Shown here: one piece after another, positions 43,001-49,947 of the stretch
Layout of the letters: the number at the start of each line of letters is the position of its first letter
How positions within the stretch are numbered: position 1 is the first letter of the stretch
From: Bedellia somnulentella
Lineage: Eukaryota; Arthropoda; Insecta; Lepidoptera; Bedelliidae
Length of the DNA: 64,000 nucleotides
Assembly (NCBI GenBank): GCA_963576735.1
Contig: OY755198.1
Coordinates: 5,456,001 to 5,520,000 of the forward strand
Direction of reading: 5' to 3'
Notes under the pieces: model-generated
Database searches by the model: none
Told to the model about the DNA's origin: nothing
What the model saw: the letters and a program-made list of their open reading frames with translations, nothing else
Position numbers and translations under genes: made by a program

Positions 43001-46000
43001 GTTGCTTATCTTTCTGAGTAAATTACTGTCGGATCTAATTAAAATCTTTAGTATAATTATACCATAGCGGCTCACGATCCGAAGATATGGGTTAGATTCT
43101 CAAATTCAATTTAAAGGAACCGTAAGTCGCCTCTTACAACCCCCGCTAAAATTAATAGGCTAATGCTATTCTAAGCCAACACTACACAGCGAAACTTTAA
43201 AAATATGATCCTTGAAACCTCTATGTCGTATTTCAAGACCAATTTATAGAGTATTATAATGAAAAATAATTATAATACCCATTAGTGTCAATTTACTTAG
43301 TCTCAATATTTTCAGAAATAATTTATTAGACATATGAATAGACAGACATGAAACTATTTGGGTTTAATTTTTTTTATTCAGCTACGATATCCTAAAAAAT
43401 GGCCTAAAGATTGCCTCACTACATCGGCCGATGCCAGTAAAATCCTAAGAATAGCTGGAAATATTATATTCGATATTCATAAATAAAATCTGCTGTATAG
43501 TGTCGGCTTAGAATAACACTAACCCATTTTTTCCCGCGGGTGTCGTAAGAGGCGACTTAGGGTATTGGGGCTTTTTAAGTTATCGTGGGCGTTACGGTTG
43601 GAGACTCATCACCAGCGATTTCTACCATCTTGTCTCCTATCAACTTCCAAATGTGGTTGAGGTGTTTCTAGCTCTGATGAAGGTCTGGCTACCCCTTTTA
43701 GGATTTATAGTCGTGAGTATATGTATGTATGTCATCAACAAAAGAAACATGCTTGAAAACGCTTAAAAATATAAAAAAATACCTTATCATAGCAACAGTA
43801 GCAAAACGAAACGAGCCGAGACGGCAGCCATTTTTTCTAACTTTTTTTTTAAACAGAGCAGCTCTTGTACTATGCTGTTATTGAGCCAGCCACCTGCAAC
43901 TCATTGGCTGTAAGTAATAGATACTGAGACTAAAAAAGTTCAAGTACCAACCATACGAGATATGAAGAACAGAAAGATTTATTTTATCTACAAGTAATTT
44001 GTGCATCTTTTTCGGTTTAGTAATTTGTGTACATTTTGCATTAAAAGCATTTTCGCTCTGACAATTTTTCGGTTTGTCGATTTGAGTGGCATATTACAAT
44101 ATTATTCGTAAAATGTGAGTTAAATAACATTACACAAATAACAAATAAAAAGTTTTCAAAAGCTTTATTTTATATTTTCTTTTTTTTTGTGTCATGTTCA
44201 ATATGTAATGCACTGGGCGTACATCAACGTTTCTTTTCTGAAGTAGTATGTGTAGTAAATTTATTAAGGTTGTTAATGGTGAGTAGGGGTACGGAATTTT
44301 CGCAAATAAAAAACACGGGTTGCGCATTTACTTTTTTTAAAATTTCTGAATTTCGTTTTTATTTCGCATTTTTATTTAATTACGATTATAACAATAATAA
44401 AAACAAGATCACATAAAAAAAACCGAATATTAATATTAACATCGTTGTTATTTACACATTCGACTCTTTAAGAGCCGTTCTTCGCTCTGTTACGACGATA
44501 TTATATTTGCTGAAGAACCGTTCTGCATCTACGCTGTAAGCCAACTAAAAAGTGTGCAAAATGCTTTAATGTTGCTTTGGGAAATACTGGAACGGAGTAC
44601 AGTACAGCATGCAAAATATCTTTCACATTGGGATCTTCGTTCCTTTGTATAGATTGAAGTATTAATCTATGAAAGTAAGTTTATCCATCTACGCAATCAA
44701 ATTGTGAAACTGTTGTAAAAAAAAATATTACAGAAAAATACCTTTTCGTTCACTTTTAGTAACATTTTCTCAAATCAAATAGCTACGTCCACACTGTGCC
44801 TTTTTTTGTTCAATAAGGGCATGCGTCATAGCGCAGTCAACAGCGCACGTGAGGCATGCCCTTACCTTAATGCATGCGCGATGACAGTTGAAAGCGGAGC
44901 GCGCGCTGTGTTGCAAGTTATCCGGAGTCGGGTGGATTTCTGTGCGTCATAGCGTTCAACAACAAGATGGTGGACGAAGAAAAAGATTTAACATTAAGTT
45001 TTATTGAAGATTACAGAAGCTTACTTACTTAAAATTACTTAAGATTACTTTGAATAAAAACGAAAGGGACATTAAACTGTCTCCAGTAGCTAAAAACCTT
45101 AGCGTTATTGCTAATTTTATTTCAATAGGTAGGTATAGCTTCACGTAGCTGGGTTGACTGCTTTGTAATTATTGGTTTCAGCAATTTCAAAAGTTGATCG
45201 AAATTCCTTTCGGACATGCGTGTAAATTTTTTAAAAAGAATATCTATATCTTCTCTTAGTTCGCTTATAATCACGTTTCTTCGATATATAATAATCTCGT
45301 ATCCAAAACCTTCTCTTGGTCCTTTTTTTTCTGGAATTTTTATGACCAAGTAAGCTGCATATATTCCCCCAAGTAAAATATTGTCGTCGCACATGTTTCC
45401 AACAGAAACTCAAACTACGAATAAAGTATGGTGTTGGTTTCAATTAACGCATTCACTTATTGTAAGCGTCAATTGAAAGTTGAATAGAAAGATGAAGACG
45501 AAAGTTGAAGATGAAAAGGCACAGTGTGGACGTAGCTAATCAAATTGTTCGTAATTGTTCGTTTAGCAAACGTGAGGTTTTTACATCAAAACACAATAAT
45601 ACACTATCTTTTTGTACCTCCGTACCATGTTTATGAATGAATTGACCATATTTCGCGGAAAAAATCAATATTTCCATAATAATCATTTATCGCATTTTTT
45701 TTAAATTGCTAAAATTCGCATCTATTTCGTAAATACGTAAATTTCGTCGTTGGAGCCCATGTAGCTTTGATGTACTTAGTCTTGTATTTGATATCAGTGA
45801 AGGCCCATAGGATAGTTATTTTACACATAAAAGCATGAATTCTGAATTCTGAACACTAGATGTCAAAATATCACGTGATCTTCGGAAGTGTTTAGTATCT
45901 CTGCCAAACCTTCGAGGGTATATGGCGTAAAGAATAAGCTGAGTTGAATGCTATATTAGAGGTCATGCAGTAATAGAAATTCGATAATGATTTCAGTACA

Positions 46001-46489
46001 TACATACATACGCTCACTCCATTATTTCCCATAGGGGTAGGCAGAGACTATTGATCGCCACGATGGCCTGGCAAACCTCTCTAGCTTCTTTCACATCCAA
46101 CAATCCAACATCCAACAATATTTTCATACAATAAAAATTCTTCATAATTCGGATTTCAGTTAACCTTACCTATGTTGAACTATTCTGAAGAAATAATTTT
46201 TAAATCGGTACAGCGGTTTCGGAGCCTTTATTCATGACAGACTAACGAACACACAAACAATCTTTCATATTTAAAATAATATACTTAAATTTATGTCTTA
46301 CACGACGCCTTAGTTTATTTGAACAAATAAACGTATTATAAAGCGCCACCTCGATACATATTAATACCGTATTCTTTGTTTCAGGAGATACAATCGACAA
46401 GTGAAAACAAAAGGGGCAAAGGCCGGACGGGTTGGCCACAGCACGTTTGGGCGTTAGAATTAAAAAATGAACAGAATATACAAACTTAA
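30979..46489 (+). CDS. hand: hand: bHLH transcription factor HAND, six coding exons
   Basis: Joined exons 30979-31066, 32090-32197, 34783-34869, 36358-36539, 37648-37785 and 46385-46489 give an uninterrupted protein of about 235 residues. All introns are GT-AG, and phases are consistent (1, 1, 1, 0, 0). The basic region ([18 protein letters not shown], about 117-134) binds E-box DNA. Helix 1 ([13 protein letters not shown]) and the loop (PADTKL) come next, then helix 2 ([20 protein letters not shown], about 154-173), which dimerises with E proteins. The carboxy end [15 protein letters not shown] (214-228) is the hallmark of HAND proteins from flies to vertebrates. The protein acts in the nucleus; in flies it serves heart, visceral muscle and lymph gland development. 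The amino-terminal region (1-94) is acidic, tyrosine-rich and poorly conserved. Fly Hand is shorter, and vertebrate HANDs are about 217 residues. The 15.5-kb span is filled with transposons that do not touch any exon. Confidence 0.93.
31197..31441 (+). mobile_element. SINE-A in hand intron 1
   Basis: CTGTGTAGTGTCGGCTTAG to GTGAGTATATGTATGTATG, close to full length, with an intact GCGGTTGGAGACCC motif. Flanks GTAAGCAGGTG and GTAAACAGGAG may be a diverged target duplication. Confidence 0.8.
31556..31694 (-). repeat. SINE-A 3' half in hand intron 1
   Basis: TACATACATATACTCACGGC to GGGTCTCCAACCGCATCGCCC. The head beyond the B-box-like motif is missing. It is inverted relative to the copy 115 bp upstream. 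Confidence 0.7.
31744..32005. mobile_element. Element T copy 3 in hand intron 1
   Basis: Arms AACCTCATGTGGGGATTATT and AATAATCCCCACATGAGGA are inverted over the whole unit, and AAGGAAAGAAAAATTTCGACAC faces GTGTCGAAATTTTTCTTTCCTT inside. The tRNA-like core lies at 31869-31941. It ends 85 bp before the exon 2 acceptor. Confidence 0.7.
31869..31941 (+). tRNA. tRNA-like core of element T, probably not a functional tRNA
   Basis: 73 bases, the normal tRNA length. The acceptor ends GACAC and GTGTC pair, the A box is TAGCTCAATTGGC, and the T-arm GCGGGTTCGAACCCCGC pairs perfectly around the B box. Against function: the D-stem has a mismatch, the anticodon stem is only four pairs in the best fold, and the loop lacks a uridine at the position before the anticodon. 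The sequence recurs in the other element T copies. Confidence 0.4.
32090..32197 (+). CDS. hand: hand coding exon 2
   Basis: Encodes [19 protein letters not shown] through NHYISRNY (residues 30-65). Donor TTATG|GTAAGC. It is in the variable amino-terminal part, without a known domain. Confidence 0.85.
32254..32495 (+). mobile_element. SINE-A in hand intron 2
   Basis: Bounded by GTTTAA on both sides (32248-32253, 32496-32501). Near full length with GATGCGGTTGGAGACCC. Confidence 0.8.
32838..33212. mobile_element. MITE-G copy 2 inside SINE-B
   Basis: GGGCCGGCGCTGACTGCC to GGCAGTCAGCGCCGGCCC, with TTA on both sides (32835-32837, 33213-33215). The uninterrupted SINE-B has one TTA there (GTACTTAGTCATG), which proves a 3-bp duplication. 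It contains a retroposon fragment. Confidence 0.85.
32915..33033 (+). mobile_element. Short poly(A) retroposon fragment inside MITE-G
   Basis: 119 bp ending GAGCAAATAAATAAAAAAAA, flanked by ATGA (32911-32914, 33034-33037). It is absent from MITE-G copy 1 (ACCATGAGTATAG). This is the 3' end of a LINE or a processed RNA of unknown source. Confidence 0.75.
33703..33896. mobile_element. Small MITE with TTA target duplication in hand intron 2
   Basis: AGAGCTTATTCCATTTGTCT is mirrored by AGACAAAGTGTAATGGAATA and AGCTCT at the right end. TTA flanks both sides (33700-33702, 33897-33899). Length 194 bp. It is rich in GTCTGAATTCAGA palindromes. PIF/Harbinger-like by duplication length. Confidence 0.75.
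34389..34437 (+). repeat. RTE LINE 3' tail fragment
   Basis: GGCGATAGACTCTGTCTATTCC and AATGGGAACTAATGGCGTGAG match the last 50 bp of the RTE family. Confidence 0.6.
34500..34716 (+). mobile_element. SINE-A with internal deletion, in hand intron 2
   Basis: Head GCCGTGTAGTGCCGGCTTAG and tail TTTATAGCCGTGAGTATATT are present. The segment with GCGGTTGGAGACCC is deleted (GCGATGTGGCTACAATC), so the B-box-like motif is lost. It ends 66 bp upstream of the exon 3 acceptor. Confidence 0.75.
34783..34869 (+). CDS. hand: hand coding exon 3
   Basis: Encodes [27 protein letters not shown] (residues 66-94), 29 codons exactly. Donor GTAG|GTAAGT. An acidic and glutamine-containing segment without a known domain. 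Confidence 0.85.
35400..35580 (+). repeat. CCAAT-rich patch with Helitron-like 3' end
   Basis: CTGTGATTGGTCGGAA occurs twice (about 35429 and 35499) with an inverted CCGGCCAATCAG between them. The patch closes with GACGCGACGTAGTCGCGCC, a hairpin-like palindrome, and CACTAGT, which resembles a Helitron 3' terminus. Confidence 0.5.
35746..36241. mobile_element. Element E copy 3, complete, in hand intron 3
   Basis: ATTCGGTATGCAAAGTTTT at the left and AAAACTTTGCATACCGAAT at the right bound 496 bp of AT-rich non-coding DNA. It contains the uninterrupted ACATTTCGCTTT site (36037-36048) into which the RTE element inserted in copy 2. The superfamily is undetermined. Confidence 0.75.
36358..36539 (+). 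CDS. hand: hand coding exon 4: basic region, helix 1 and loop
   Basis: Residues 95-155. Carries [18 protein letters not shown], helix 1 ([12 protein letters not shown]) and loop (ADTKLSK). Donor TCTAAG|GTGAGT. Without splicing the frame would continue 19 codons to a stop at 36594. That retained-intron product would lack helix 2. Confidence 0.92.
36723..36967 (-). mobile_element. SINE-A, full length, in hand intron 4
   Basis: ACATACATATACTCACGGC to GCCGACACTACACAGC without gaps. Confidence 0.85.
37022..37150 (-). repeat. Decayed SINE-A head
   Basis: CTTAGTCGCCTCGTACGC and ATTCTAAGCCGACAAAACACAG remain. The TATG tail is absent. Confidence 0.5.
37342..37603 (-). mobile_element. SINE-A with small insertion, in hand intron 4
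   Basis: Full copy in which about 16 bases (ACAGAATTATTAACGA) separate CCACCGGAAGAAA from ATGGGGTAG. It ends 44 bp upstream of exon 5. Confidence 0.8.
37648..37785 (+). CDS. hand: hand coding exon 5: helix 2 and linker
   Basis: Residues 156-201. [20 protein letters not shown] completes the dimerisation helix, then a proline- and arginine-rich linker ([15 protein letters not shown]). Donor GTGCAG|GTAATT, phase 0. Confidence 0.92.
37823..38065 (+). mobile_element. SINE-A in hand intron 5
   Basis: Complete but diverged (GACGCCGTTGGAGACCC, AAAGAGGTTGAAG), with tail GTGAGTTTATGAATG. Confidence 0.75.
38070..38650. other. Intronic AT-rich stretch, nothing recognised
   Basis: No ORF or repeat match was seen up to the TTAA of the piggyBac-like relic. 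Confidence 0.35.
38658..39038 (-). pseudogene. Amino-terminal fragment of a piggyBac-like transposase
   Basis: 126 codons starting [18 protein letters not shown] and continuing through an acidic serine-rich tract ([16 protein letters not shown]). piggyBac transposases usually begin with such an acidic, poorly conserved region before the catalytic DDD domain. None of the catalytic domain is present: the frame runs directly into the terminal repeat and stops in the flanking TTAA. The simplest reading is internal deletion that fused the amino-terminal coding part to the far end of the element. The product, if made, could not cut DNA, although such fragments can in principle bind partners. The position inside the terminal repeats supports the assignment. 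Sequence recognition of this domain is weak. Confidence 0.5.
38662..39467 (-). mobile_element. piggyBac-like non-autonomous element
   Basis: TTAA flanks both sides (38658-38661, 39468-39471). Terminal repeats are CACGTTCGCTGCG and CGCAGCGAACGTG. TTAA duplication and a CACGTT-type start are characteristic of piggyBac elements. At 806 bp it is well short of a full element (about 2.5 kb). Confidence 0.8.
39475..40140. other. Intronic stretch with a short tandem duplication
   Basis: ACTTACTACTTGGTGTTGGA with AATAACTATGTTTTTGTAAATA is repeated once (about 39832-39903), which gives a 94-codon ORF an internal [10 protein letters not shown] repeat. No domain is recognised and I do not regard it as a gene. 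Confidence 0.4.
40141..40195 (-). repeat. SINE-B 3' fragment
   Basis: ACGTTCACGCCGTATAGCCC and CGAAGGGGTTGGCAGAGG only. Confidence 0.6.
40200..40810. other. Intronic AT-rich stretch, nothing recognised
   Basis: A few ATAACCC motifs recur (40261-40318) but without repeat structure I can define. Confidence 0.35.
40813..40900 (-). repeat. Decayed RTE LINE 3' tail
   Basis: CTACATACATACTCACAT and TTCTCATTGGGGAAGGGACTATCGATTGCCAC correspond to the reversed RTE end, with several substitutions. Confidence 0.5.
41147..41377 (+). mobile_element. SINE-A, diverged copy
   Basis: GCTGTGTAGTGTCAGCATAG to TTTATGTGTGTGTAAATG. The GGTTGGAGACC motif is lost (GGACCTGGACC). Confidence 0.7.
41395..41478 (-). 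repeat. Decayed RTE LINE 3' tail
   Basis: ATATACTGACGCCGTTAGTTCC and ACACAGACTATCAATTTATG match the reversed RTE end. Confidence 0.45.
41707..42673 (+). mobile_element. Helitron, non-autonomous, complete copy 2, in hand intron 5
   Basis: Starts TCTTCTATACTTATAATAA and ends GCGAAGCTGGGACGATCCA then CTAG, between A (41706) and T (42674). It matches the 12323 copy in reverse orientation over its entire length. The TGTC tract is shorter. No helicase or Rep ORF, so it depends on an autonomous relative. Confidence 0.85.
42680..42936 (+). repeat. Probable LINE 3' UTR with (AAAT)n tail
   Basis: A T-rich stretch ends CTCCTTAATAAATAAATAAATAAATAG, resembling a retroposon tail. The 92-codon ORF over it has no recognisable motif. 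Confidence 0.4.
43115..43190 (-). repeat. SINE-A head fragment
   Basis: CGTAAGTCGCCTCTTACAACCC and ATTCTAAGCCAACACTACACAGC. Confidence 0.55.
43191..43490. other. Intronic spacer, nothing recognised
   Basis: AT-rich, without an ORF. Confidence 0.3.
43492..43731 (+). mobile_element. SINE-A, full length, in hand intron 5
   Basis: GCTGTATAGTGTCGGCTTAG to TCGTGAGTATATGTATG, with TTACGGTTGGAGACTC as its B-box-like motif. Confidence 0.75.
43735..44780. other. Intronic stretch, nothing recognised
   Basis: Overlapping ORFs of 65-75 codons at 44130-44416 are AT-rich and lack domains. A local inverted pair TTAAGAGCCGTTCTTCGC / GAAGAACCGTTCTG near 44468-44525 was noted but not resolved. Confidence 0.35.
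44966..45028 (+). pseudogene. MADF-like protein start of the Harbinger relic
   Basis: ATG followed by [17 protein letters not shown], then the frame closes at TAA 45029. L..FIE.YR is the usual opening of the MADF/Myb-type DNA-binding domain in the accessory gene of Harbinger transposons. Only the first helix is present, so the rest was lost in an internal deletion. The opposing transposase fragment at 45122-45394 supports the reading. Confidence 0.5.
45122..45394 (-). pseudogene. Amino-terminal part of a Harbinger transposase
   Basis: 90 codons; the track start at 45394 is a plausible ATG. After a variable start the product has [38 protein letters not shown], which fits the conserved opening of Harbinger transposases (F.R.FRMS...F..LL..I.P.I.KQ.T..R.AI). 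In a complete protein the DDE nuclease domain follows. Here the frame ends a few residues later, near the internal deletion point. Divergent orientation relative to the MADF-like start at 44966 and the perfect 20-bp terminal repeats outside both confirm the context. It has no catalytic residues and is inactive. Confidence 0.65.
45540..45810. other. Intronic spacer, nothing recognised
   Basis: AT-rich; no repeat match noted. Confidence 0.3.
45815..45932 (+). repeat. Decayed SINE-B 3' part
   Basis: TCTGAACACTAGATGTCAAAATATCACGTGATCTTCGG then CTCTGCCAAACCTTCGAGGG and TATGGCGTAAAG. Confidence 0.55.
45998..46140 (-). repeat. RTE LINE 3' end fragment
   Basis: ACATACATACATACGCTCAC, CCCATAGGGGTAGGCAGAGACTATTGATCGCCAC, and CCTGGCAAACCTCTCTAGCTTC match the reversed RTE end. 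It lies about 245 bp upstream of hand exon 6. Confidence 0.65.
46385..46489 (+). CDS. hand: hand coding exon 6: conserved carboxy terminus
   Basis: Residues 202-235, [20 protein letters not shown] then [14 protein letters not shown] and TAA at 46487. The [16 protein letters not shown] block is the family signature; the extra seven residues after it are lineage-specific. The exon is detached from the bHLH exons by 8.6 kb. Confidence 0.92.
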   Translation, partial: EIQSTSENKRGKGRTGWPQHVWALELKNEQNIQT

Positions 46490-46638
46490 TAGTTTTCTAT
46501 CTGGCTGAAAAACGTGATCCAGTGATTAAAAAGAGAATTTAGAGCAGAGCTGGCTGTTATGATGATATTAATGACATTCTTGTTTAGACATTACTTTGAT
46601 TTAAAGGCTTTTAATTATACCTTTTAATTAGATATCGT

Positions 46639-46735
46639 AGTATAAAACAGCCATCTCTTTCGCACTTACTCAGTAAAGCATACTTCATCTCATTCTAACC
46701 GATATCGTTACGATAAAATAGCGCTCGTGCTAAGC
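46639..46735 (+). mobile_element. MITE-S relative, partial
   Basis: AAACAGCCATCTCTTTCGCAC to AAATAGCGCTCGTGC, joined head to tail with the next copy; its left end is missing. Confidence 0.6.
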
Positions 46736-46737
46736 CT

Positions 46738-46885
46738 CCAGCCCGGCTAGTACGAGCGGTGTTTAAACGAGTTATCCCGTGGGATAAAGCAGCCATCTCT
46801 TACGCACTCACTTAGTATCATATACTGCCATCTCATTCTAACCGTTATCGTGTCGATAAAATAGCGCTCGTGCTTGCCCTTCTGA
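46738..46885 (+). mobile_element. MITE-S copy, complete
   Basis: CCAGCCCGGCTAGTACGAGC to GCTCGTGCTTGCCCTTCTG, the best-preserved copy of this family here. Confidence 0.75.
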
Positions 46886-47089
46886 TATGTTATGCATGAG
46901 ACTTAAAATTGTAGGTCTGAATTAAATTTAAAAAGCTCTTTATGGTTTAGTCACTAAATTGTTAACGAGGTAAACCAGCCAAAATTATACTTATTTTACT
47001 CATCATGATTATGGGCTATCATATAACAACACATTATATTGTGTTATGTTATATGGCTCATGATATTCATGAATAAAATCTTGTGAAAT

Positions 47090-47221
47090 CTTGGCGTAGA
47101 ATTGCACTAACATAATATTTCTTCCACACTTAACTTCCAAAAGTAGCTAAGAACTTTTTAATTTGCTACCTCTGTCTACTTCTTTTTGGGATTTATAGTT
47201 GTGAGTATATATTTGTAAGTA
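47090..47221 (+). repeat. Decayed SINE-A
   Basis: CTTGGCGTAGAATTGCAC, ACTTAACTTCCAAAAGTAGC and GGGATTTATAGTTGTGAG are recognisable. Confidence 0.5.
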
Positions 47222-47514
47222 TATTGAGAAATATTGTTACCTTTACCTATATTATTATACAAATCTAGGACAAAAAAGTTAATATTATGTAATCTGTAAA
47301 ATTGCTTTCTAGTTTTTATTACATGTAAAATGTATGTAAAGTTTACTTAGTTAAATTTTGTAAATGTACGACTTGAAAATAGTTATATTATGTTCTACTT
47401 ACACCTAAGCTATTTAAGGGAACTGTGAAGAAAAATAACTTGTGGCAATGCTATTTTTTCATTTAATAAATAACTGTGTCTCTCATAGTTTGTATAATAT
47501 TCGCACGCTTAATA

Positions 47515-47744
47515 CTACAGTGACCTATGTCAAAATTTTGATGTGTTGAGTCACAATACTACACAGACCTTAAAATCATGCTCAACAACATATGAATACG
47601 AGACGATAAAGAGCTAAGTGAAATTGGACCTTTTTGTGTTAAGAATACGGGTGTTTTCTCGTGCCTATGTTGTAGAGCATGCTTTTTAAGGTCTGTGAAG
47701 TATTGTAACTTAATTCAACAAAATTTTGATATAGCTCACTGTAG
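47515..47744. mobile_element. Palindromic MITE (CTACAGTGA ends)
   Basis: CTACAGTGACCTATGTCAAA is mirrored by TTTGATATAGCTCACTGTAG, 230 bp overall. Inner arms ACACAGACCTTAAAA and TTTTTAAGGTCTGTG also pair. It is non-coding and lies within the possible hand 3' UTR. Confidence 0.7.
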
Positions 47745-48013
47745 CGATACATATAGCTTATGTAGAATATGTTTATCTCATAATTATAAAAAAACAGTAA
47801 ATAAATTATGATACTAATGTGAAATTGTTGTGTTGTTATAGAGAAATGTTTGTGTTATGATATGTATAACTGCTTTTATAGGAAAGTTTTAGACTAAAAT
47901 GTGATACTGTAAAATATTGTAAACCAAAACCAAAGATTTATACCAAATAAAGTTTAGAAATAACTTAAATAACTTTTTTTATTTTATGTATTTGAAATAA
48001 ATTAAATAGTCCA

Positions 48014-48439
48014 AGATCCCGGTGCCCCCAGACGTTACTTATTTTCTCATAAGAAATATAAATGGGATAAAGTAGTGTTAGTACGTACTTTGAGTGTGTG
48101 CATACCTGCTTCCTTGGGTCGACGGCCAATTCATAGGTACCAGGTGCTAAAGGTAGATAAATACAGTGCTGATTTTTCTTAAATTCTCAGTGCTGATTTT
48201 TACATATGTTTTAGATATTGTTGTTAAAAATTAATAATCATTATTGCCAGACACTTTCCATCGGCGCTTACCCTTACCAGACGCTTTAAAGCTTAAAAAA
48301 AAATAACATATTCTTACTTACAATCTCACTCTTAATTTTTATGTATGATACTTGGGGAACTATTTGAACACCCCTGGTCAGCAGCCAGACCAATTGGAGG
48401 GGGTCAAACATCCCCCCAGACACACATAAAGTGTCGCTA
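48014..48439 (+). repeat. Left long terminal inverted repeat of element X copy A
   Basis: Contains CCTGGTCAGCAGCCAGACC, itself a small palindrome, and CCAGACACTTTCCATCGGCG. It ends AAAGTGTCGCTA. Confidence 0.8.
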
Positions 48440-48691
48440 AAATACTGCTCTGTTCGATATAATCAAGAGAGATTAAAGATTCGTTACATACAAAATGGAA
48501 TCGAACCTGAAGATTACAAGGTATTTCAAAGTGATCTGGGTTGAGAAAGTTTTATAAATAATAAATATAAGTTTCTTTAACCAATGTTTCACATCTTATC
48601 ATCGAGTTAAATTGAATACTACTATTTAAAAAAATCATGTTTATTAAATCTTTAAATCATACAAAGCTAAACATGTCTTTCTTCTTTCGGA

Positions 48692-49946
48692 TTATTTGTA
48701 GTTTGAACATTCAGCGTGATCTTTACTGTCATCATCGTCTAAGTTTGATAAGTCATTATCAACCCAATGTTGGCATTGACTATCTTCATTATCATCCATA
48801 TTACTTTCATTTTCTGTAACAAAAATAACATAATTAAAAATCAAAGAGTTATACGCTTATATCAATTATTCAAATTTAAAGTGTAATACCTGATTCTCCT
48901 TGAATCGATTCACTGACAAAGCTCGGCAATTGGTCCCCATCGCACCAGTTAAAATGATATTTATTATCTTTCAACGTCCACCCATTATTGTCAGGACTAA
49001 AAATACTAATTTTCTTCATATGAGCATTTTTCCAGAGACTAGTGATACAATTAGCTCGTCAAAACTGCTGTGAAAGCTCACTTTTGCATGGTGGTAAGTT
49101 ACTAGCATCAAAGTTTTTCACATTTTTACGATTGATTTCTTCATTTACGTCACAAACCATATAAGTGTTGATGATGAGTTGGAGTCGGGCAGCATCTACG
49201 TCAATTATTCCGGCCACGTTGTACAGTTCACAAATAAATTTTTGTATAGTGTTGAACACATTTTGCTCCAGTTTTAAGTCACTGAATAAGTCTACATCGC
49301 CGAGTTTCATAAATGCTATCTGGTACTCTACTTTTTTTTTCAATACATTAAATGGCCTTTGCTTGCCTTTTCTAAAAAAGCTGGATTGTAATTACAACCA
49401 GTTATTGCGTGAAATCCTGGCAAGCAACGGCTTAATGTAGGTCCTAAATGTTTATAAATCTCAGTGATATCAATGTATCTAACTTTATTTCCAGTGCCAG
49501 TCAATATCCACACATGGGAGTCATCATTTTTTAAAAAAATGCATATTGCCCAGCATAATTACTGCAATATCGGTGTCAGAACACTGAATAACAAAATTAG
49601 CTTGATCAACAAAATTGCAGATATGGTGGATAATCTTAGTGTCAGCTTTCTCATGTTCAGGGCAACTTAAATTTTCATCAATAGAAGATACTACTGCATT
49701 ATTTATGACGGAAAAAGAGTGACAATTCTTGAAATTAACAACAATGTTTTTGTTGCCAATAAATGGTACTATCTCGTCTGTAGACCAGTGGCGTATAGAG
49801 AAGTCAATGAGAGCCTCTTCGAAGGTATATTTATTTAGCGTATAGTAGCCTAGAGACGTATAGTAGCCTAAGTATAAGAAAGATATCCATAAATAGATAT
49901 CTCTCTCACACTCAAACGTACAAATAATGACCTCGCGCTTATACAC
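48692..49946 (-). pseudogene. Element X gene, copy A: multi-copy family with possible PIN/FEN-like fold; broken
   Basis: Minus-strand gene in two exons (49946-48890 and 48813-48692). The 76-bp intron has GT-AG ends (CAG|GTATTACAC..TTGTTACAG). Motifs in order: HEKADTKIIHHI, QCSDTDIAVIML, GTGNKVRYIDI, CLPGFHAITGCN and RKGKQRPF, then KYHFNWCDGDQLPSF and an acidic tail (DDNEDS, DDDDSKDH). Uncharacterised proteins in cnidarians, molluscs and insects show the pattern HEEADTR..SPDTDV..TG.N.R.Y......HA.TGCD..SAF.GK, often in many copies; the D-rich motifs suggest a PIN/FEN-type nuclease, but I infer that. Damage: a frameshift at the T7A6 run near 49532, a second at an A6 run near 49375 relative to copy B, and an in-frame TGA at 49059 that copy B shares. 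The start codon is uncertain; coding seems to enter from the right repeat. Confidence 0.55.
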
Positions 49947-49947
49947 A

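Larger units (their letters stand above)
44781..45537. mobile_element. Harbinger-type relic retaining starts of both its genes
   Basis: AGCTACGTCCACACTGTGCC at the left is mirrored exactly by GGCACAGTGTGGACGTAGCT at the right, 757 bp apart. Inside are a minus-strand transposase start and a plus-strand MADF-like start, the usual divergent pair of such elements. Confidence 0.75.
37786..46384 (+). other. hand: hand intron 5 (8.6 kb)
   Basis: The longest intron, separating helix 2 from the conserved carboxy-terminal exon. It contains SINE-A copies, a piggyBac-like relic, a Helitron, a Harbinger relic and several RTE tails. The acceptor is CTTTGTTTCAG at 46384. Confidence 0.8.
46490..47951 (+). 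other. hand: Probable hand 3' UTR and downstream region
   Basis: AATAAA motifs occur at 47072, 47465, 47799 and 47946. Which one is used cannot be told from sequence. The interval contains two MITE-S units, a decayed SINE-A and a palindromic MITE. A UTR reaching 47951 would be about 1.46 kb. Confidence 0.35.

Noticed and set aside
48637..48819. 60-codon + strand ORF (and its duplicate at 52472)
   Set aside because: It is antisense to the acidic final exon of the element X gene.
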